Source: a bacterium
GTDB taxonomy: Bacteria; Cyanobacteriota; Vampirovibrionia; Gastranaerophilales; Gastranaerophilaceae
Assembly: GCA_017942035.1 (NCBI GenBank)
Contig: JAGAVG010000043.1
Coordinates: 79,127 to 143,126 of the forward strand
Direction: 5' to 3'
DNA: 64,000 nt
In this document: positions 43,484 through 52,126 of the stretch, piece by piece
Layout of the letters: each line of letters starts with the position of its first letter
Position numbering within the stretch: the first letter of the stretch is position 1
Made by a program: the position numbers and the translations under genes
Notes under the pieces: model-generated
Seen by the model: only the letters and a program-made list of their open reading frames with translations
Databases searched by the model: none
Told to the model about the DNA's origin: nothing

Positions 43484-44485
43484 TTACAACTCCCAACGTC
43501 CGCAAGTTCCGCCCCAGCGAGCGATAATGTTGCCTTTTATGTCTTTAATCTTGTCATAATGCGTTTGTTCAAGTTCGCCCTCAACAATCGTAATAACTTC
43601 ACAATTGTTAGAACATCCGTTACATTCACAGGTAATCGAATGGAATTGCATATCACCGACTTCCCAGCCTTTGAAAGTTGTTTTAGCATCAGTGTACTGG
43701 TGGTTTTCCATTGCAAGAAGCGCTGCACCTATTGCACCCATTGTCTGGTGGTGATCAGGAACAACAACTTTGTGTCCCAGAGCTTCTTCAAAAGCCTTAA
43801 CCATACCTGAATTCGTTGCAACTCCGCCCTGGAAAGATATTGTCGGAAGAAGTTCTTTACCTAAAGCCAGATTGCTCAAATAATTTCTAACAAGCGCCTG
43901 ACAAAGTCCGTAAAGCAAGTCTTCAACAGGATAACCTAATTGCTGTTTGTGGATAAGGTCACTTTCTGCAAAAACACCGCATCTTCCGGCAATACGTGCA
44001 GGATTAGTTGATTTTAAAGCGGTTTCTCCAAATTTTTCAATCGGAACATTAAGTCTTTGAGCTTGATGGTCAAGAAAACTTCCTGTTCCGGCTGCACAAA
44101 CTGTGTTCATCGCAAAGTCTGTAACGATTCCGTCGCGCAGGATAATGATTTTGCTATCCTGTCCGCCGATTTCAAGAATAGTCTGAACCCCCGGAATATT
44201 AATACTTGCAGCAACGGCATGAGCTGTGATTTCGTTTTTTATAACATCAGCCCCAACTAATGCTCCGGCAAGGTTACGTCCGGAACCGGTTGTTCCGACT
44301 CCCATTACGTCATAATCCGTAATCCTTTGTGCATATAATTTTTTCAAACCTGTTTGTACAGCTGCAACCGGTGTGCCTGCTGTTTTTAACATAATTGAAT
44401 CTACATACTTGCCTTTTTCATCTACAAGCGCAAGTTTTGTTGTTACAGATCCTACGTCTATTCCTAAATATACTGTTAAACTCAT
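43484..44485 (-). CDS. BadF/HgdC-type dehydratase activator ATPase
   Basis: 333 residues. ASKHA ATPase motifs LGIDVGSVTTKLALVD and IGGQDSKIIILRDG, and the cluster cysteines in NTVCAAGTGSFLDHQ and GRCGVFAESD, match the 2-hydroxyacyl-CoA dehydratase activators (HgdC) that carry a shared [4Fe-4S] cluster. The C-terminus adds a Cys-rich tail (CECNGCSNNC ... GGTCGRW). The dehydratase subunits HgdAB are not adjacent; partner unknown. Strictly anaerobic chemistry would fit a gut anaerobe. AGGTAGG precedes the ATG. Confidence 0.88.
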   Translation of the reverse strand: MSLTVYLGIDVGSVTTKLALVDEKGKYVDSIMLKTAGTPVAAVQTGLKKLYAQRITDYDVMGVGTTGSGRNLAGALVGADVIKNEITAHAVAASINIPGVQTILEIGGQDSKIIILRDGIVTDFAMNTVCAAGTGSFLDHQAQRLNVPIEKFGETALKSTNPARIAGRCGVFAESDLIHKQQLGYPVEDLLYGLCQALVRNYLSNLALGKELLPTISFQGGVATNSGMVKAFEEALGHKVVVPDHHQTMGAIGAALLAMENHQYTDAKTTFKGWEVGDMQFHSITCECNGCSNNCEVITIVEGELEQTHYDKIKDIKGNIIARWGGTCGRWEL

Positions 44486-44645
44486 ATTTTTCCTACCTCT
44501 AGCTAAACTTTACTTATCATTTTAGCACAAACAAAATTTTAATTAAATGTAAACAATTGTAAAAAAGGAAGAAAAAATTCTAAAGTCTATTACCCAAGTT
44601 GCCGATAACATATTTGTAATCAGAATTTAATGGAGATTTAAATAT

Positions 44646-44801
44646 ATGTTGAAGAAATTATTAACACCCTCGTGCAATGTAGCAGAAAGTGTTGAATTAA
44701 TATTAAGAGGAGCAAAAAGGCGCCGTTCAATGGCGATGGCTAATGCGAAAATGATTAACGCAGATGCCGGTATTCAAGCAAGACTGCACGCAGTCAAGTA
44801 A
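44646..44801 (+). CDS. Small basic protein, 51 aa
   Basis: ATG 44646 with TGGAG ten bases upstream opens a 51-codon frame ending TAA at 44801, followed by a good terminator. The protein is short, basic in the middle (RGAKRRRSMAMANAK) and probably helical. I recognise no family. The SD, terminator and codon use resembling neighbours support a real gene. Confidence 0.65.
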   Translation: MLKKLLTPSCNVAESVELILRGAKRRRSMAMANAKMINADAGIQARLHAVK

Positions 44802-44843
44802 GCAGTTGCTTATCTCGTGATAAGAAGAGATTTTTTCCCCTAT

Positions 44844-44874
44844 CCGAATTTTCCTAAAAATTCGGTTTTTTTTT
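44844..44874 (+). terminator. Rho-independent terminator
   Basis: CCGAATTTT and AAAATTCGG stem followed by nine T, after the 51-aa gene. It directly precedes repeat copy 2. Confidence 0.85.
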
Positions 44875-44880
44875 GCTTAA

Positions 44881-45041
44881 AAACGCACCAAATTTTATAT
44901 TTTGGTGCGAGTTTTTTATAGCCTTATTATACAATATTTTTAGACACTTTTCAAGTGGTGTTTTGTCGTTTTTTGATGATTTTTTGAATTTTAAGAAGGT
45001 ATGTTTTAGTGAGTTTCAGCCCCACTCGCACCAAAATATAA
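44881..45041 (+). repeat. Prepilin-upstream element, copy 2
   Basis: Core 44896-45040, exactly 145 bp like copy 1; first 17 bases TATATTTTGGTGCGAGT are the exact reverse complement of the last 17 (45024-45040). The extra left arm here is imperfect (AACGCACC instead of CTCGCACC). It ends 55 bases before the start of prepilin-like gene 2. Confidence 0.9.
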
Positions 45042-45094
45042 ATTATGATGCATGAATTTAAAGGATAATTTAAGAAAATATGGAGGATAAAAGT

Positions 45095-45964
45095 ATGATA
45101 AATGAGGAACAGAAGGCAAGAGGTCAAGAAGGCAAGCGAGTTACGTCATTAAATACCCTCGCCCCTTGTGGGAGAGGGCAGGGTGAGGGGTCAAAGTCAA
45201 TACATAAAACCCTCTCCCGAATTTGTAAGTTCGCATTTTGCTCACTAACAAATTCAACCCTCTCACAAAGAGAGAGGATAAGTAGTAAGGCTGCGTTCAC
45301 CCTTGCCGAGGTTTTGATCACTCTCGGCATAATCGGGGTTGTGGCGGCGATGACGTTGCCGGCACTTATTCAAAATCATAGAAATCATGTGGCGGAAACA
45401 AGACTTAAAAAATTCTATTCAGCTATCAATCAGGCGATTACTGCATCTGAAGCTGTTAACGGTGACAGGACAGAATGGCATAATGCTAGTGGTTATAATA
45501 TCCCGGAAAGCGGACGTAATGAACAAGCTAAAGTTTGGTTTGACACTTATTTAAAACCTTACATGAATGTTATTGACGAGGGTTACAGCTCGGATAATCG
45601 TTTTATAGTTTACTTTTCTGATGGCTCCGCAATGAAGTTTCACCACTATGATAGTTTGAGAGATTATCTTTTTTATATTGGTAATCCGGATAAGTGCGAT
45701 AGAATGACTGAGCAATATGGAACTTGTAAATTCGCGTTTACATATGTTCCGCAATGGGTTAATGATCCATCTCGAAATATATTCTATGTAAGTCGAAACT
45801 TTGAACCTTATAAATTTGAATGGGATGGTAGTGAAAATTCACTATATACGAAAAATTACTATGGGTGCAGCGGACAAAATAAATTAGGTTACTATTGTAC
45901 TGCGCTAATTCAATATAACAACTGGAAAATACCAAAGGATTATCCGAGAAAAATTTTATATTAA
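45095..45964 (+). CDS. Prepilin-like protein with type IV pilin/pseudopilin N-terminus (copy 2)
   Basis: About 289 residues from ATG 45095 (GGAGG eight bases upstream). The class III signal AAFTLAEVLITLGIIGVVAA lies unusually deep, after a leader of about 65 residues. Most of that leader (41 codons) is encoded by a dispersed palindromic repeat (45155-45277) lying in frame. The mature region is paralogous to gene 1: HVAETRLKKFYSAINQAI, VWFDTYLKPYMNVIDE, and the end ALIQYNNWKIPKDYP. Cleavage by a prepilin peptidase would remove the repeat-derived part, which may be why the insertion is tolerated. Confidence 0.85.
   Translation: MINEEQKARGQEGKRVTSLNTLAPCGRGQGEGSKSIHKTLSRICKFAFCSLTNSTLSQRERISSKAAFTLAEVLITLGIIGVVAAMTLPALIQNHRNHVAETRLKKFYSAINQAITASEAVNGDRTEWHNASGYNIPESGRNEQAKVWFDTYLKPYMNVIDEGYSSDNRFIVYFSDGSAMKFHHYDSLRDYLFYIGNPDKCDRMTEQYGTCKFAFTYVPQWVNDPSRNIFYVSRNFEPYKFEWDGSENSLYTKNYYGCSGQNKLGYYCTALIQYNNWKIPKDYPRKILY
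45155..45277. repeat. 124-bp dispersed palindromic element inside a coding region
   Basis: Nearly identical to the intergenic copy at 53468-53592, in two modules (CCCTCGCCCCTTGTGGGAGA... and CCCTCTCCCGAATTTGTAAG...). It spans 123 bases, i.e. 41 codons, and keeps the prepilin frame open. At 45179-45181 it reads CAG where the intergenic copy reads TAG. Confidence 0.9.
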
Positions 45965-45968
45965 AAGT

Positions 45969-46682
45969 TTATTTTTCAAGCTTTTCTATTTCAACATCAA
46001 ATACAGCTTCCACATCCACACTATTTAAAATCAATTCAATTAATTCCTGTGGAGGTGTATTTTTGTCCAAGGTTCCTAAGATTCCCAAAACTCTGGCGCC
46101 GGTATATTCTTCAATAAGGCGAGGCATGAGCCTTATGTTTTCATCCTCCGTAGAATCCGGATAATCATGGATTATAACACCGCGTATCGGAATTTGCGCA
46201 TCTTCACATTTTTTTAGGGTTGATAAAATGTTACTCATTGAATTTTTGCCGGCCGAGACTAAAAACAGTGCCGGAAGATTTAAGTCTTTCATCATATCAA
46301 ACTCAAGGTAATCTACATTTAAAGGGGTTCCCGGACCAAATATTCCGCCCGATATCAGACAGTCATATTTGTCGGTAAGACTTAAGAAGTCTTCCCTTAT
46401 CTGCTTTCTGTCAATCAAACGTCCCGATTTTGCGGATGCAATAAGCGGGTTTGAAGAATTTTCAAAAAGATATGAACATTTTATATCAATAAATTCATCA
46501 GTTTTAGTAATATAATCAAATTCTTTTGAAAATAGTTTTCCATCGTCAAAATATCCGTCGATTTGTACGGGTTTGTATACGCATACGGAATACCCGAGAC
46601 TTTGCATAATACTTGCAAGACCGGTTATTATGATTTGTTTTTCGTTGCTTTCTTCGATTGATGTTACGTACAAATTCAGCAT
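45969..46682 (-). CDS. BioD-like protein lacking a normal Walker A motif
   Basis: 237 residues with the dethiobiotin-synthetase fold pattern: LYVTSIEES at the P-loop position, VCVYKPVQIDG (BioD YKPVQTG), CLISGGIFGPGTPLN, and a C-terminal GILGTL. The P-loop residues (GTDTxVGKT in BioD) are replaced by SIEESNEKQ, so ATP binding of the usual kind is doubtful. No other biotin genes are adjacent. It may be a non-catalytic relative or act on another substrate. Confidence 0.6.
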   Translation of the reverse strand: MLNLYVTSIEESNEKQIIITGLASIMQSLGYSVCVYKPVQIDGYFDDGKLFSKEFDYITKTDEFIDIKCSYLFENSSNPLIASAKSGRLIDRKQIREDFLSLTDKYDCLISGGIFGPGTPLNVDYLEFDMMKDLNLPALFLVSAGKNSMSNILSTLKKCEDAQIPIRGVIIHDYPDSTEDENIRLMPRLIEEYTGARVLGILGTLDKNTPPQELIELILNSVDVEAVFDVEIEKLEK

Positions 46683-46726
46683 AATGTCTCTCTTTTAATT
46701 TCTCTATTTATTAGGTTAAATTAATT

Positions 46727-47596
46727 TTAGCCTTTGTTTATAGCAAAATAAACCTCTTTGAGTCTTTTTTTACTAATATGTGTATAAAGTTGTGTGGTTG
46801 CTACATTGCTGTGTCCTAAAAGTTCCTGAACAACTCTTAAATCCGCACCGTTTTCCAGAAGATGGGTTGCAAAACTGTGTCTGAGGGTGTGAGGTGAAAT
46901 ATGTTTGTGAATTTTTTTGCCCATTAATGACACAATCTCGTAAACTTCCTGCCTTGTAACTTTTTTCCCGTTGTCATTTATTAGAAATTGCTTGTTATCT
47001 ATATCGTATTTTTTAGCGGCATAATCTCTAATTTTCAAATAATTTCTGATTGCACTTTTTGCTTTTTCTCCGAAGGGAACAATTCTTTCTTTTGAACCTT
47101 TGCCGAAGCAAGATAAAAATTTACCGCTAAGGTCGATATCGTTAAGTTTAAGATTAACAAGCTCCGAAACTCTAAGGCCGCAGCCATAAAGAAGTTCAAA
47201 TATTACGGTTTCAAATTCATTAAGTTTTTGCGAAAATATTTCATTTATTTCTTGAACCGAAACAACTTTCGGAAGTTTTTGCGGCAGTTTGGGCTGTTCA
47301 AGAGTTCCGGCAGGATTAAAGCTGATAATCTCATTTGAACATGCCCATTTATAAAATCCTCTCAGCGATGCAATTTTTCTGGTAACGCTTGTAGTAGAAT
47401 ATTCTTTTTCACGCAATTCTCTCACGTAATTATTTAAATTATTACGCTTAATTTCTTCCATGCTATCAAGTCCTTTAAGGTGGCAATATTCAAAAAAATC
47501 GTTCAAATCCCGCCGGTAGGCGTCTATAGTATTTTGAGAAAGCCCTTTTTCTACCTCAAGAAAATCCAAATATTCAGCTAAAATTTGCATTATCAT
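46727..47596 (-). CDS. xerD: Tyrosine recombinase XerC/XerD
   Basis: 289 residues, normal for Xer. The N-terminal SAM-like core-binding domain (LAEYLDFLEVEKGLSQNTIDA) precedes the catalytic domain: Arg in YGCGLRVSELVNL, Lys in GKGSKERIVPFG, His-x2-Arg in HTLRHSFATHLLE, His in LLGHSNVATTQ and Tyr in LYTHISKKR. It resolves chromosome dimers at dif during division. XerC versus XerD cannot be settled here. ATG 47596 follows TAAAAT by six bases (possibly leaderless); ATG 47590 is an alternative. Confidence 0.9.
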   Translation of the reverse strand: MIMQILAEYLDFLEVEKGLSQNTIDAYRRDLNDFFEYCHLKGLDSMEEIKRNNLNNYVRELREKEYSTTSVTRKIASLRGFYKWACSNEIISFNPAGTLEQPKLPQKLPKVVSVQEINEIFSQKLNEFETVIFELLYGCGLRVSELVNLKLNDIDLSGKFLSCFGKGSKERIVPFGEKAKSAIRNYLKIRDYAAKKYDIDNKQFLINDNGKKVTRQEVYEIVSLMGKKIHKHISPHTLRHSFATHLLENGADLRVVQELLGHSNVATTQLYTHISKKRLKEVYFAINKG

Positions 47597-47694
47597 AATT
47601 TTATTTTAATTCAAATTCAAAAACAAATAATGCTTTAAATGTAGTATTTGTAGTGATATGCGAATATACAAATTCGGGAGACGGATCTGTTCTG

Positions 47695-47732
47695 ACCCCT
47701 CACCCCAACCCTCTCCCACAAGGGGCGAGGGA
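47695..47732. repeat. Dispersed repeat, CCCTCTCCCACAAGGGGCGAGG family
   Basis: Single-module copy, like 32416-32453, in the ~280-base gap between xerD and the secreted protein gene. Nothing else is seen in the gap. Confidence 0.85.
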
Positions 47733-47875
47733 GCATTACGTCATTGTGAGGGTTATATTCTTACCTTATCTAAAAAATTCCATTTGAAGGTAATTCATAT
47801 TTTAAAATTATTATGATATAATATGAACAAAACGACTCGTAATATCGTTATAGATATGTGGAGAAAGGAAAGAAT

Positions 47876-48355
47876 ATGAAGAAAATTTTATCAATACTTT
47901 TTATGTTTGCAATGTTAATCGCTACAGGCATGAAGGCATTAGCTGATGATGCGGCTGACGCGAGAGCATTTTTTAACAGTTATGTTCAAGCCGCAAACAC
48001 ATACAGCCCGACAGTTACCGGATACTATTCACCTAGCGCAAAAATCATAAGACAGGTTGTAAAACCAGACGGTTCAACTGCAAACGCTTACACTGATACT
48101 GCAACTTATATTAAGCAAATGAAACTCGGTCAGGCATCAGCTAAAATGCGTCATTACAAAAACACATACACAAATGTAACAGTCACAAAAGTTTCCGAAG
48201 GGAAATACAAAGTAAGCGCTTTAAGACAGCCTTCCGGAGAAACTTACAAACTTAAAACTTACATGATTGTTCAAAAACAACCGAGCGGCAAATGGCTTAT
48301 TGTCGAAGAAATGATGCAGACAAAAGTTCAAATGTTTTTGAAATATGCAAAATAA
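47876..48355 (+). CDS. Small exported protein, NTF2-like candidate, 159 aa
   Basis: ATG 47876 with GAGAAAGGA upstream. A signal peptide (MKKILSILFMFAMLIATGMKALA) precedes a ~135-residue domain with helix then strands (ADARAFFNSYVQAANTYS, TNVTVTKVSEGKYKVSA, MIVQKQPSGKWLIVEEMM) that resembles NTF2/SnoaL-like folds seen in periplasmic proteins. Ligand unknown. aroC starts nine bases later, so they may be co-transcribed without a functional link. Confidence 0.65.
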   Translation: MKKILSILFMFAMLIATGMKALADDAADARAFFNSYVQAANTYSPTVTGYYSPSAKIIRQVVKPDGSTANAYTDTATYIKQMKLGQASAKMRHYKNTYTNVTVTKVSEGKYKVSALRQPSGETYKLKTYMIVQKQPSGKWLIVEEMMQTKVQMFLKYAK

Positions 48356-48364
48356 CAGGTAAAA

Positions 48365-49417
48365 ATGGGAAATTTCAGATTTTTAACTTCAGGTGAAAGT
48401 CATGGAAAATGCTTGACGGCTATAATCGAAGGCTTGCCGGCAGGATTGGAGATTGATACGGAATTTATTAATTCTGAATTAAAACGCCGGCAATCCGGTT
48501 ACGGCCGAGGAGGCAGACAGCAGATTGAAACCGATACAGTTGAAATCTTATCCGGAGTGCGTTTCGGTAAAACTTTAGGCTCTCCTTTGACGCTTGTTAT
48601 CCAAAATAAAGATTTTGATAACTGGCAAAGAATTATGAGCATATCTGCCGAAGATAGTACGGACGAAAAATCTTTCACTACCTGCCGTCCGGGGCATGCG
48701 GATTATGCAGGAAGCCTTAAATATGGACATGAAGATTTAAGGAATGTCCTTGAACGTTCCAGTGCCAGAAAAACGGCTATTGAAACTGCGGTTGGGGCTG
48801 TTGCAAAACTTTTCCTGAAAGAATTAGGGATTTATTCAGAGTCTGAAATTTTACAAATCGGAACTTCTAAAAATCCGATCGAATTTTGTAATGAAATTGA
48901 TAAAGCGAAGACAGATGGTGACACATTAGGGGGCAAATTTAAAGTCGTATTTAAGAATTTGCCGGTCGGTCTTGGTTCATTTGTCCATTGGGACAGATGT
49001 CTGGATGGAAAAATCGCGCAGGCTGTCATGAGTATCCCTGCTGTAAAATCGGTTTCGATAGGTGAAGGGGAAAGCGCTTGTGAGATTTCGGGCGCAAATT
49101 TCCATGATGAATTGTTTGTTGAAGATGGAAAAATTGTTCGTCACACAAACAATGCCGGCGGAATTGAGGGCGGCATGACAAATGGCGAAGATTTGGTCGT
49201 TAAGGCTGTAATGAAACCTATTCCGACACTTAAAAAGCCTTTAAAAACTGTTGATATAAAAGATATGACAGAAACTTCCGCGCATTTTGAACGTTCTGAC
49301 ACTTGTGCAGTTGTTGCTTGTGCGGTTGTTGCCGAAGCCCGAATAGCTTGTGTTTTAGCAGATGAAATCTTGATAAAATTTGGCGGTGACTCCATTAAGG
49401 AAATAAAATCCCGTTAG
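48365..49417 (+). CDS. aroC: Chorismate synthase
   Basis: 350 residues, normal. FLTSGESHGKCLTAIIEGLPAG, RRQSGYGRGGRQ and the HADYAGSLKYGHEDLRNVLERSSARKTA region (FMN and EPSP binding) are all present, with GGIEGGMTNGEDLVV. It converts EPSP to chorismate using reduced FMN, the final shikimate-pathway step. tyrA lies 1.9 kb downstream on the other strand. Confidence 0.97.
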   Translation: MGNFRFLTSGESHGKCLTAIIEGLPAGLEIDTEFINSELKRRQSGYGRGGRQQIETDTVEILSGVRFGKTLGSPLTLVIQNKDFDNWQRIMSISAEDSTDEKSFTTCRPGHADYAGSLKYGHEDLRNVLERSSARKTAIETAVGAVAKLFLKELGIYSESEILQIGTSKNPIEFCNEIDKAKTDGDTLGGKFKVVFKNLPVGLGSFVHWDRCLDGKIAQAVMSIPAVKSVSIGEGESACEISGANFHDELFVEDGKIVRHTNNAGGIEGGMTNGEDLVVKAVMKPIPTLKKPLKTVDIKDMTETSAHFERSDTCAVVACAVVAEARIACVLADEILIKFGGDSIKEIKSR

Positions 49418-49430
49418 ATATAACTTAAAA

Positions 49431-50573
49431 TTATAGTATTGTTATATTATCTCTTGTTATGATTGCGTCGTAGTTTTTAAACCCGAGGATTTTCAAGATG
49501 TCGTTTGAATGTGAGCCGATAACTTTTTTGCAGGCTTCCGAGTCGTAATTTACAATACCACGAGCAAATTCAATACCTTTTTCGTCAAGTATTGATATTA
49601 CATCCCCTTTTTTGAACTCGTTAATAACATCGACAACCCCGATTGGCAAAAGGCTTTTTTCGTTTTGTACCAAAGCATTTTTTGCCCCGTTATTTACGCG
49701 GATTTTACCGATAATATTTGTGGCATAACCAATCCAGCGTTTTTTATCGGACAGACCTTCATTTTGCGGCAAAAACATTGTTCCGTACTCTTCACCAGAG
49801 AAAATTTTCTTTATAATAAAAGGTTCTTTACCGTTTGCTATCAAAACTTTTCCGCCAAACCTTGTAACCATTCTGGCCGCTTCGAGCTTTGTTGCCATTC
49901 CACCTCTTCCGCCATCCGATGCGCCGGAGCCGAGAGAGCAGATTTCATCAGTAACTTCCTTAACTTCTTTTATAATTTTTGCATCCGGATTTGTTTTAGG
50001 GTTTTTGTCGTAAAGTCCGTTTACATCAGATAAAATAACAAGCAAATCCGCATCAAGTTCACTTGCAACAAGCGCCGAAAGCTTATCGTTATCTGAGAAA
50101 CAAACCTGCATATCTGCATACATCTCGTCTAATTCAATTGTGGAAACAGTGTCGTTTTGATTTATTATGGGTGTCACACCGAGTTCTAAAAGTTTGTTTA
50201 AAGTTGTTCTAAGACTTAAATAACGCTTTCTTAAAGAAAAATCGTCTTCTGTCAAAAGAATTTGGGCCGCAACAACGTTATAAGTGTCAAATCCGTTTTC
50301 ATAAATTGACATTAACTTTGACTGGCCGATTGCCGCGCATGCCTGTTTGAGGGCTGTACCTTCGGTACTTTCGAGATTAAGCCTTTTTTTGCCCATACCG
50401 ACAGCGCCGCTTGTTACGATAATAACTTCTTTCCCTTGATGCACAAGGGCCGCGACATCTTCAATAAACGAATAAATTCTCGGAAGCGAAACGTTGCCGT
50501 CGTCTCCTCTCAGCACGTTTGTGCCAAATTTGAATACAATTCTTTTTGCGTTAATAAAATCTTCTCTTTTCAT
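49431..50573 (-). CDS. proB: Glutamate 5-kinase with PUA domain
   Basis: 380 residues. The kinase domain (about 1-260) shows VFKFGTNVLRG, IIVTSGAVGMGKKRL, INQNDTVS and LVILSDVNGLYDKNP; the C-terminal PUA domain (about 280-365, ending RGIVNYDS) follows. It makes gamma-glutamyl phosphate for proline synthesis; proA is not adjacent. The ATG lies six bases after a TGATACAAT extended -10 box on the minus strand. Confidence 0.95.
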   Translation of the reverse strand: MKREDFINAKRIVFKFGTNVLRGDDGNVSLPRIYSFIEDVAALVHQGKEVIIVTSGAVGMGKKRLNLESTEGTALKQACAAIGQSKLMSIYENGFDTYNVVAAQILLTEDDFSLRKRYLSLRTTLNKLLELGVTPIINQNDTVSTIELDEMYADMQVCFSDNDKLSALVASELDADLLVILSDVNGLYDKNPKTNPDAKIIKEVKEVTDEICSLGSGASDGGRGGMATKLEAARMVTRFGGKVLIANGKEPFIIKKIFSGEEYGTMFLPQNEGLSDKKRWIGYATNIIGKIRVNNGAKNALVQNEKSLLPIGVVDVINEFKKGDVISILDEKGIEFARGIVNYDSEACKKVIGSHSNDILKILGFKNYDAIITRDNITIL

Positions 50574-50579
50574 ATTTCG

Positions 50580-50588
50580 ATTGTATCA
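50580..50588 (-). promoter_or_regulatory. Extended -10 of a leaderless proB promoter
   Basis: On the minus strand, TGATACAAT (TGn plus TACAAT) ends six bases before the proB ATG, leaving no room for a Shine-Dalgarno sequence. Confidence 0.55.
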
Positions 50589-50611
50589 TAAAACATCATT
50601 AAAATAAAGGG

Positions 50612-50639
50612 TTGACAAATTTAAAAACATCATTAAAAT
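50612..50639 (+). promoter_or_regulatory. Promoter of the EF-hand protein gene
   Basis: TTGACA, 16 bases, TAAAAT. The gene itself has a Shine-Dalgarno (AAGAGGA), so its mRNA should have a normal leader of about 45 bases. Confidence 0.5.
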
Positions 50640-50689
50640 ATGATAAGAAACGCTTTATATTTCGTTTTTGAAAAGAAGAGGATTTAATT

Positions 50690-51226
50690 ATGTCAAATTT
50701 ATTATCAGGAATTTATTCAGGGCTGAATAGCACACATTCCTATATCGCAAATCAATACAAAGACGGTTTTACACTGGAAAATTTAGCCGCCGCAAGAAGT
50801 GATCAAAAATTGGCCGGAAACATTAACCAGTCGTTTGCAAACTATCTTCAATCGAATTTTTCTGCTATTGACGCAGACGGTGACGGAATTATTTCTGCCG
50901 CTGAAATGACTAACAAAACCAACACTCTAACTTCAACCGGCTTAACGAAAACCGAATTGCAGCAGCTTTTTGCATCCGGTCAGAGCGGAATTTCAGAAAG
51001 CAAAATGACTGAAATTCTTGAGCATTTTGAAGATATGGACACCAATGGAGACGGAAGGATTACTGATGCAGAAATTGCTGCATTTTCCGTAAATTCAAGC
51101 AAACAGGAAAAAATGGATGAAGAAAGATTAAAAGCCGCATCAAATATGTCAGTTTTCTACGGCGACGAATCTTCCTCGGATAACGCCTATAGCATTTTAA
51201 GCTACAGGTACAAATCCTCATCATAA
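50690..51226 (+). CDS. EF-hand calcium-binding protein
   Basis: 178 residues. Two canonical 12-residue EF-hand loops are visible, DADGDGIISAAE (about 65-76) and DTNGDGRITDAE (about 124-135), with Asp/Glu at the calcium-coordinating positions. N- and C-terminal parts are Ser-rich without a signal peptide. A cytosolic or non-classically exported calcium sensor is possible; partners are unknown. Confidence 0.8.
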   Translation: MSNLLSGIYSGLNSTHSYIANQYKDGFTLENLAAARSDQKLAGNINQSFANYLQSNFSAIDADGDGIISAAEMTNKTNTLTSTGLTKTELQQLFASGQSGISESKMTEILEHFEDMDTNGDGRITDAEIAAFSVNSSKQEKMDEERLKAASNMSVFYGDESSSDNAYSILSYRYKSSS

Positions 51227-51277
51227 GATTACAATAATACACACATATAGTAACTTAGTAACAATGAAGGGAATTGG

Positions 51278-51308
51278 ACGGCTTATTCAAATTGAATGAG
51301 CCGTTTTT
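51278..51308. terminator. Bidirectional terminator
   Basis: ACGGCTTATTCAA and TTGAATGAGCCGT stem (one G-T pair) followed by TTTT, between the EF-hand gene and converging tyrA. Confidence 0.75.
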
Positions 51309-52064
51309 CTATAAAATTTTGCGTTTTTGCTTAATCTTTGAAATTAATTCCGGATAATTTCCACCTGTCAAATCGCCAACAGCCTTATAGAGTTTCAAAA
51401 TAGAATTTTCAATGTTTTTATGGTTCATATTAACCATGTCAACGGCCATTTCTTCATTTGACATTGCAAGCCTTGTCATACTTTTAAACCCGCTTGCGGC
51501 AAGCTTCATTGCCAAAGGATTATCCTCTGCGGCAAGAAATAGCGCCTGAGAAATTACCATCGGCATGTGTGAAATCAAAGCAACCGCTTCATCGTGCTCC
51601 TTTGGAATGGTCAAAACCGGTTCGGCACCGAGCTTTTTCACAATCTCTATCAGCACATTCAAGACGTTTTTATCTTCATCTAACGGGCAAATAGCCCATT
51701 TCGCACCTTTAAAAAGCCCTTCAAATGAGTTTTCAAAGCCTTTGTTCTCTGTTCCGGCCATCGGGTGAGACGGAATAAATTTATATGTATATTTTTTCTT
51801 ACTTACGAATTCTTTCAGACTGCAAACATCGGTAACAATTGTTTCTGATGATAGGTAATTTTCAAGCTTGTCAAGCGTTTCCAGAGTTTTATTCATCGCG
51901 TGACAGACAAAGATTAGATTACAATCTTTCAGGTATGTGTAATCTTGAAAAATATTCTCTCCGTTTTGCGAATTTGAAATTCCGACAACTTCATACCCGA
52001 GCGAAATTAAATCTTTAAAAATTGAGCCGCCAATCAGGCCCAAACCAATTATTCCTATTTTCAT
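51309..52064 (-). CDS. tyrA: Prephenate/arogenate dehydrogenase
   Basis: 251 residues, a TyrA without chorismate mutase. The NAD(P) site GIIGLGLIGGSIFKDL, catalytic His in FIPSHPMAGTENKGFENS, and ALISHMPMVISQAL are diagnostic. It makes 4-hydroxyphenylpyruvate or tyrosine. Shorter than the usual ~280-300 residues, consistent with the compact arogenate-type enzymes. GAGG precedes the ATG. Confidence 0.93.
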   Translation of the reverse strand: MKIGIIGLGLIGGSIFKDLISLGYEVVGISNSQNGENIFQDYTYLKDCNLIFVCHAMNKTLETLDKLENYLSSETIVTDVCSLKEFVSKKKYTYKFIPSHPMAGTENKGFENSFEGLFKGAKWAICPLDEDKNVLNVLIEIVKKLGAEPVLTIPKEHDEAVALISHMPMVISQALFLAAEDNPLAMKLAASGFKSMTRLAMSNEEMAVDMVNMNHKNIENSILKLYKAVGDLTGGNYPELISKIKQKRKIL

Positions 52065-52110
52065 ACAGCTGACCTCATTTTTAATAATATATCAAAAAAT
52101 CAAAAATTAT

Positions 52111-52118
52111 GATACAAT
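52111..52118 (+). promoter_or_regulatory. -10 region of the outer-membrane protein gene
   Basis: TATGATACAAT (TGn-TACAAT type, the same string as at proB) ends eight bases before the preferred ATG at 52127. A weak TATCAA is at -35. Confidence 0.45.
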
Positions 52119-52126
52119 TGCCTGTG

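Noticed and set aside
43373..43810. 145-codon plus-strand frame
   Set aside because: It crosses dispersed repeats and then lies antisense to the conserved HgdC-type activator gene; no domain and no Shine-Dalgarno.
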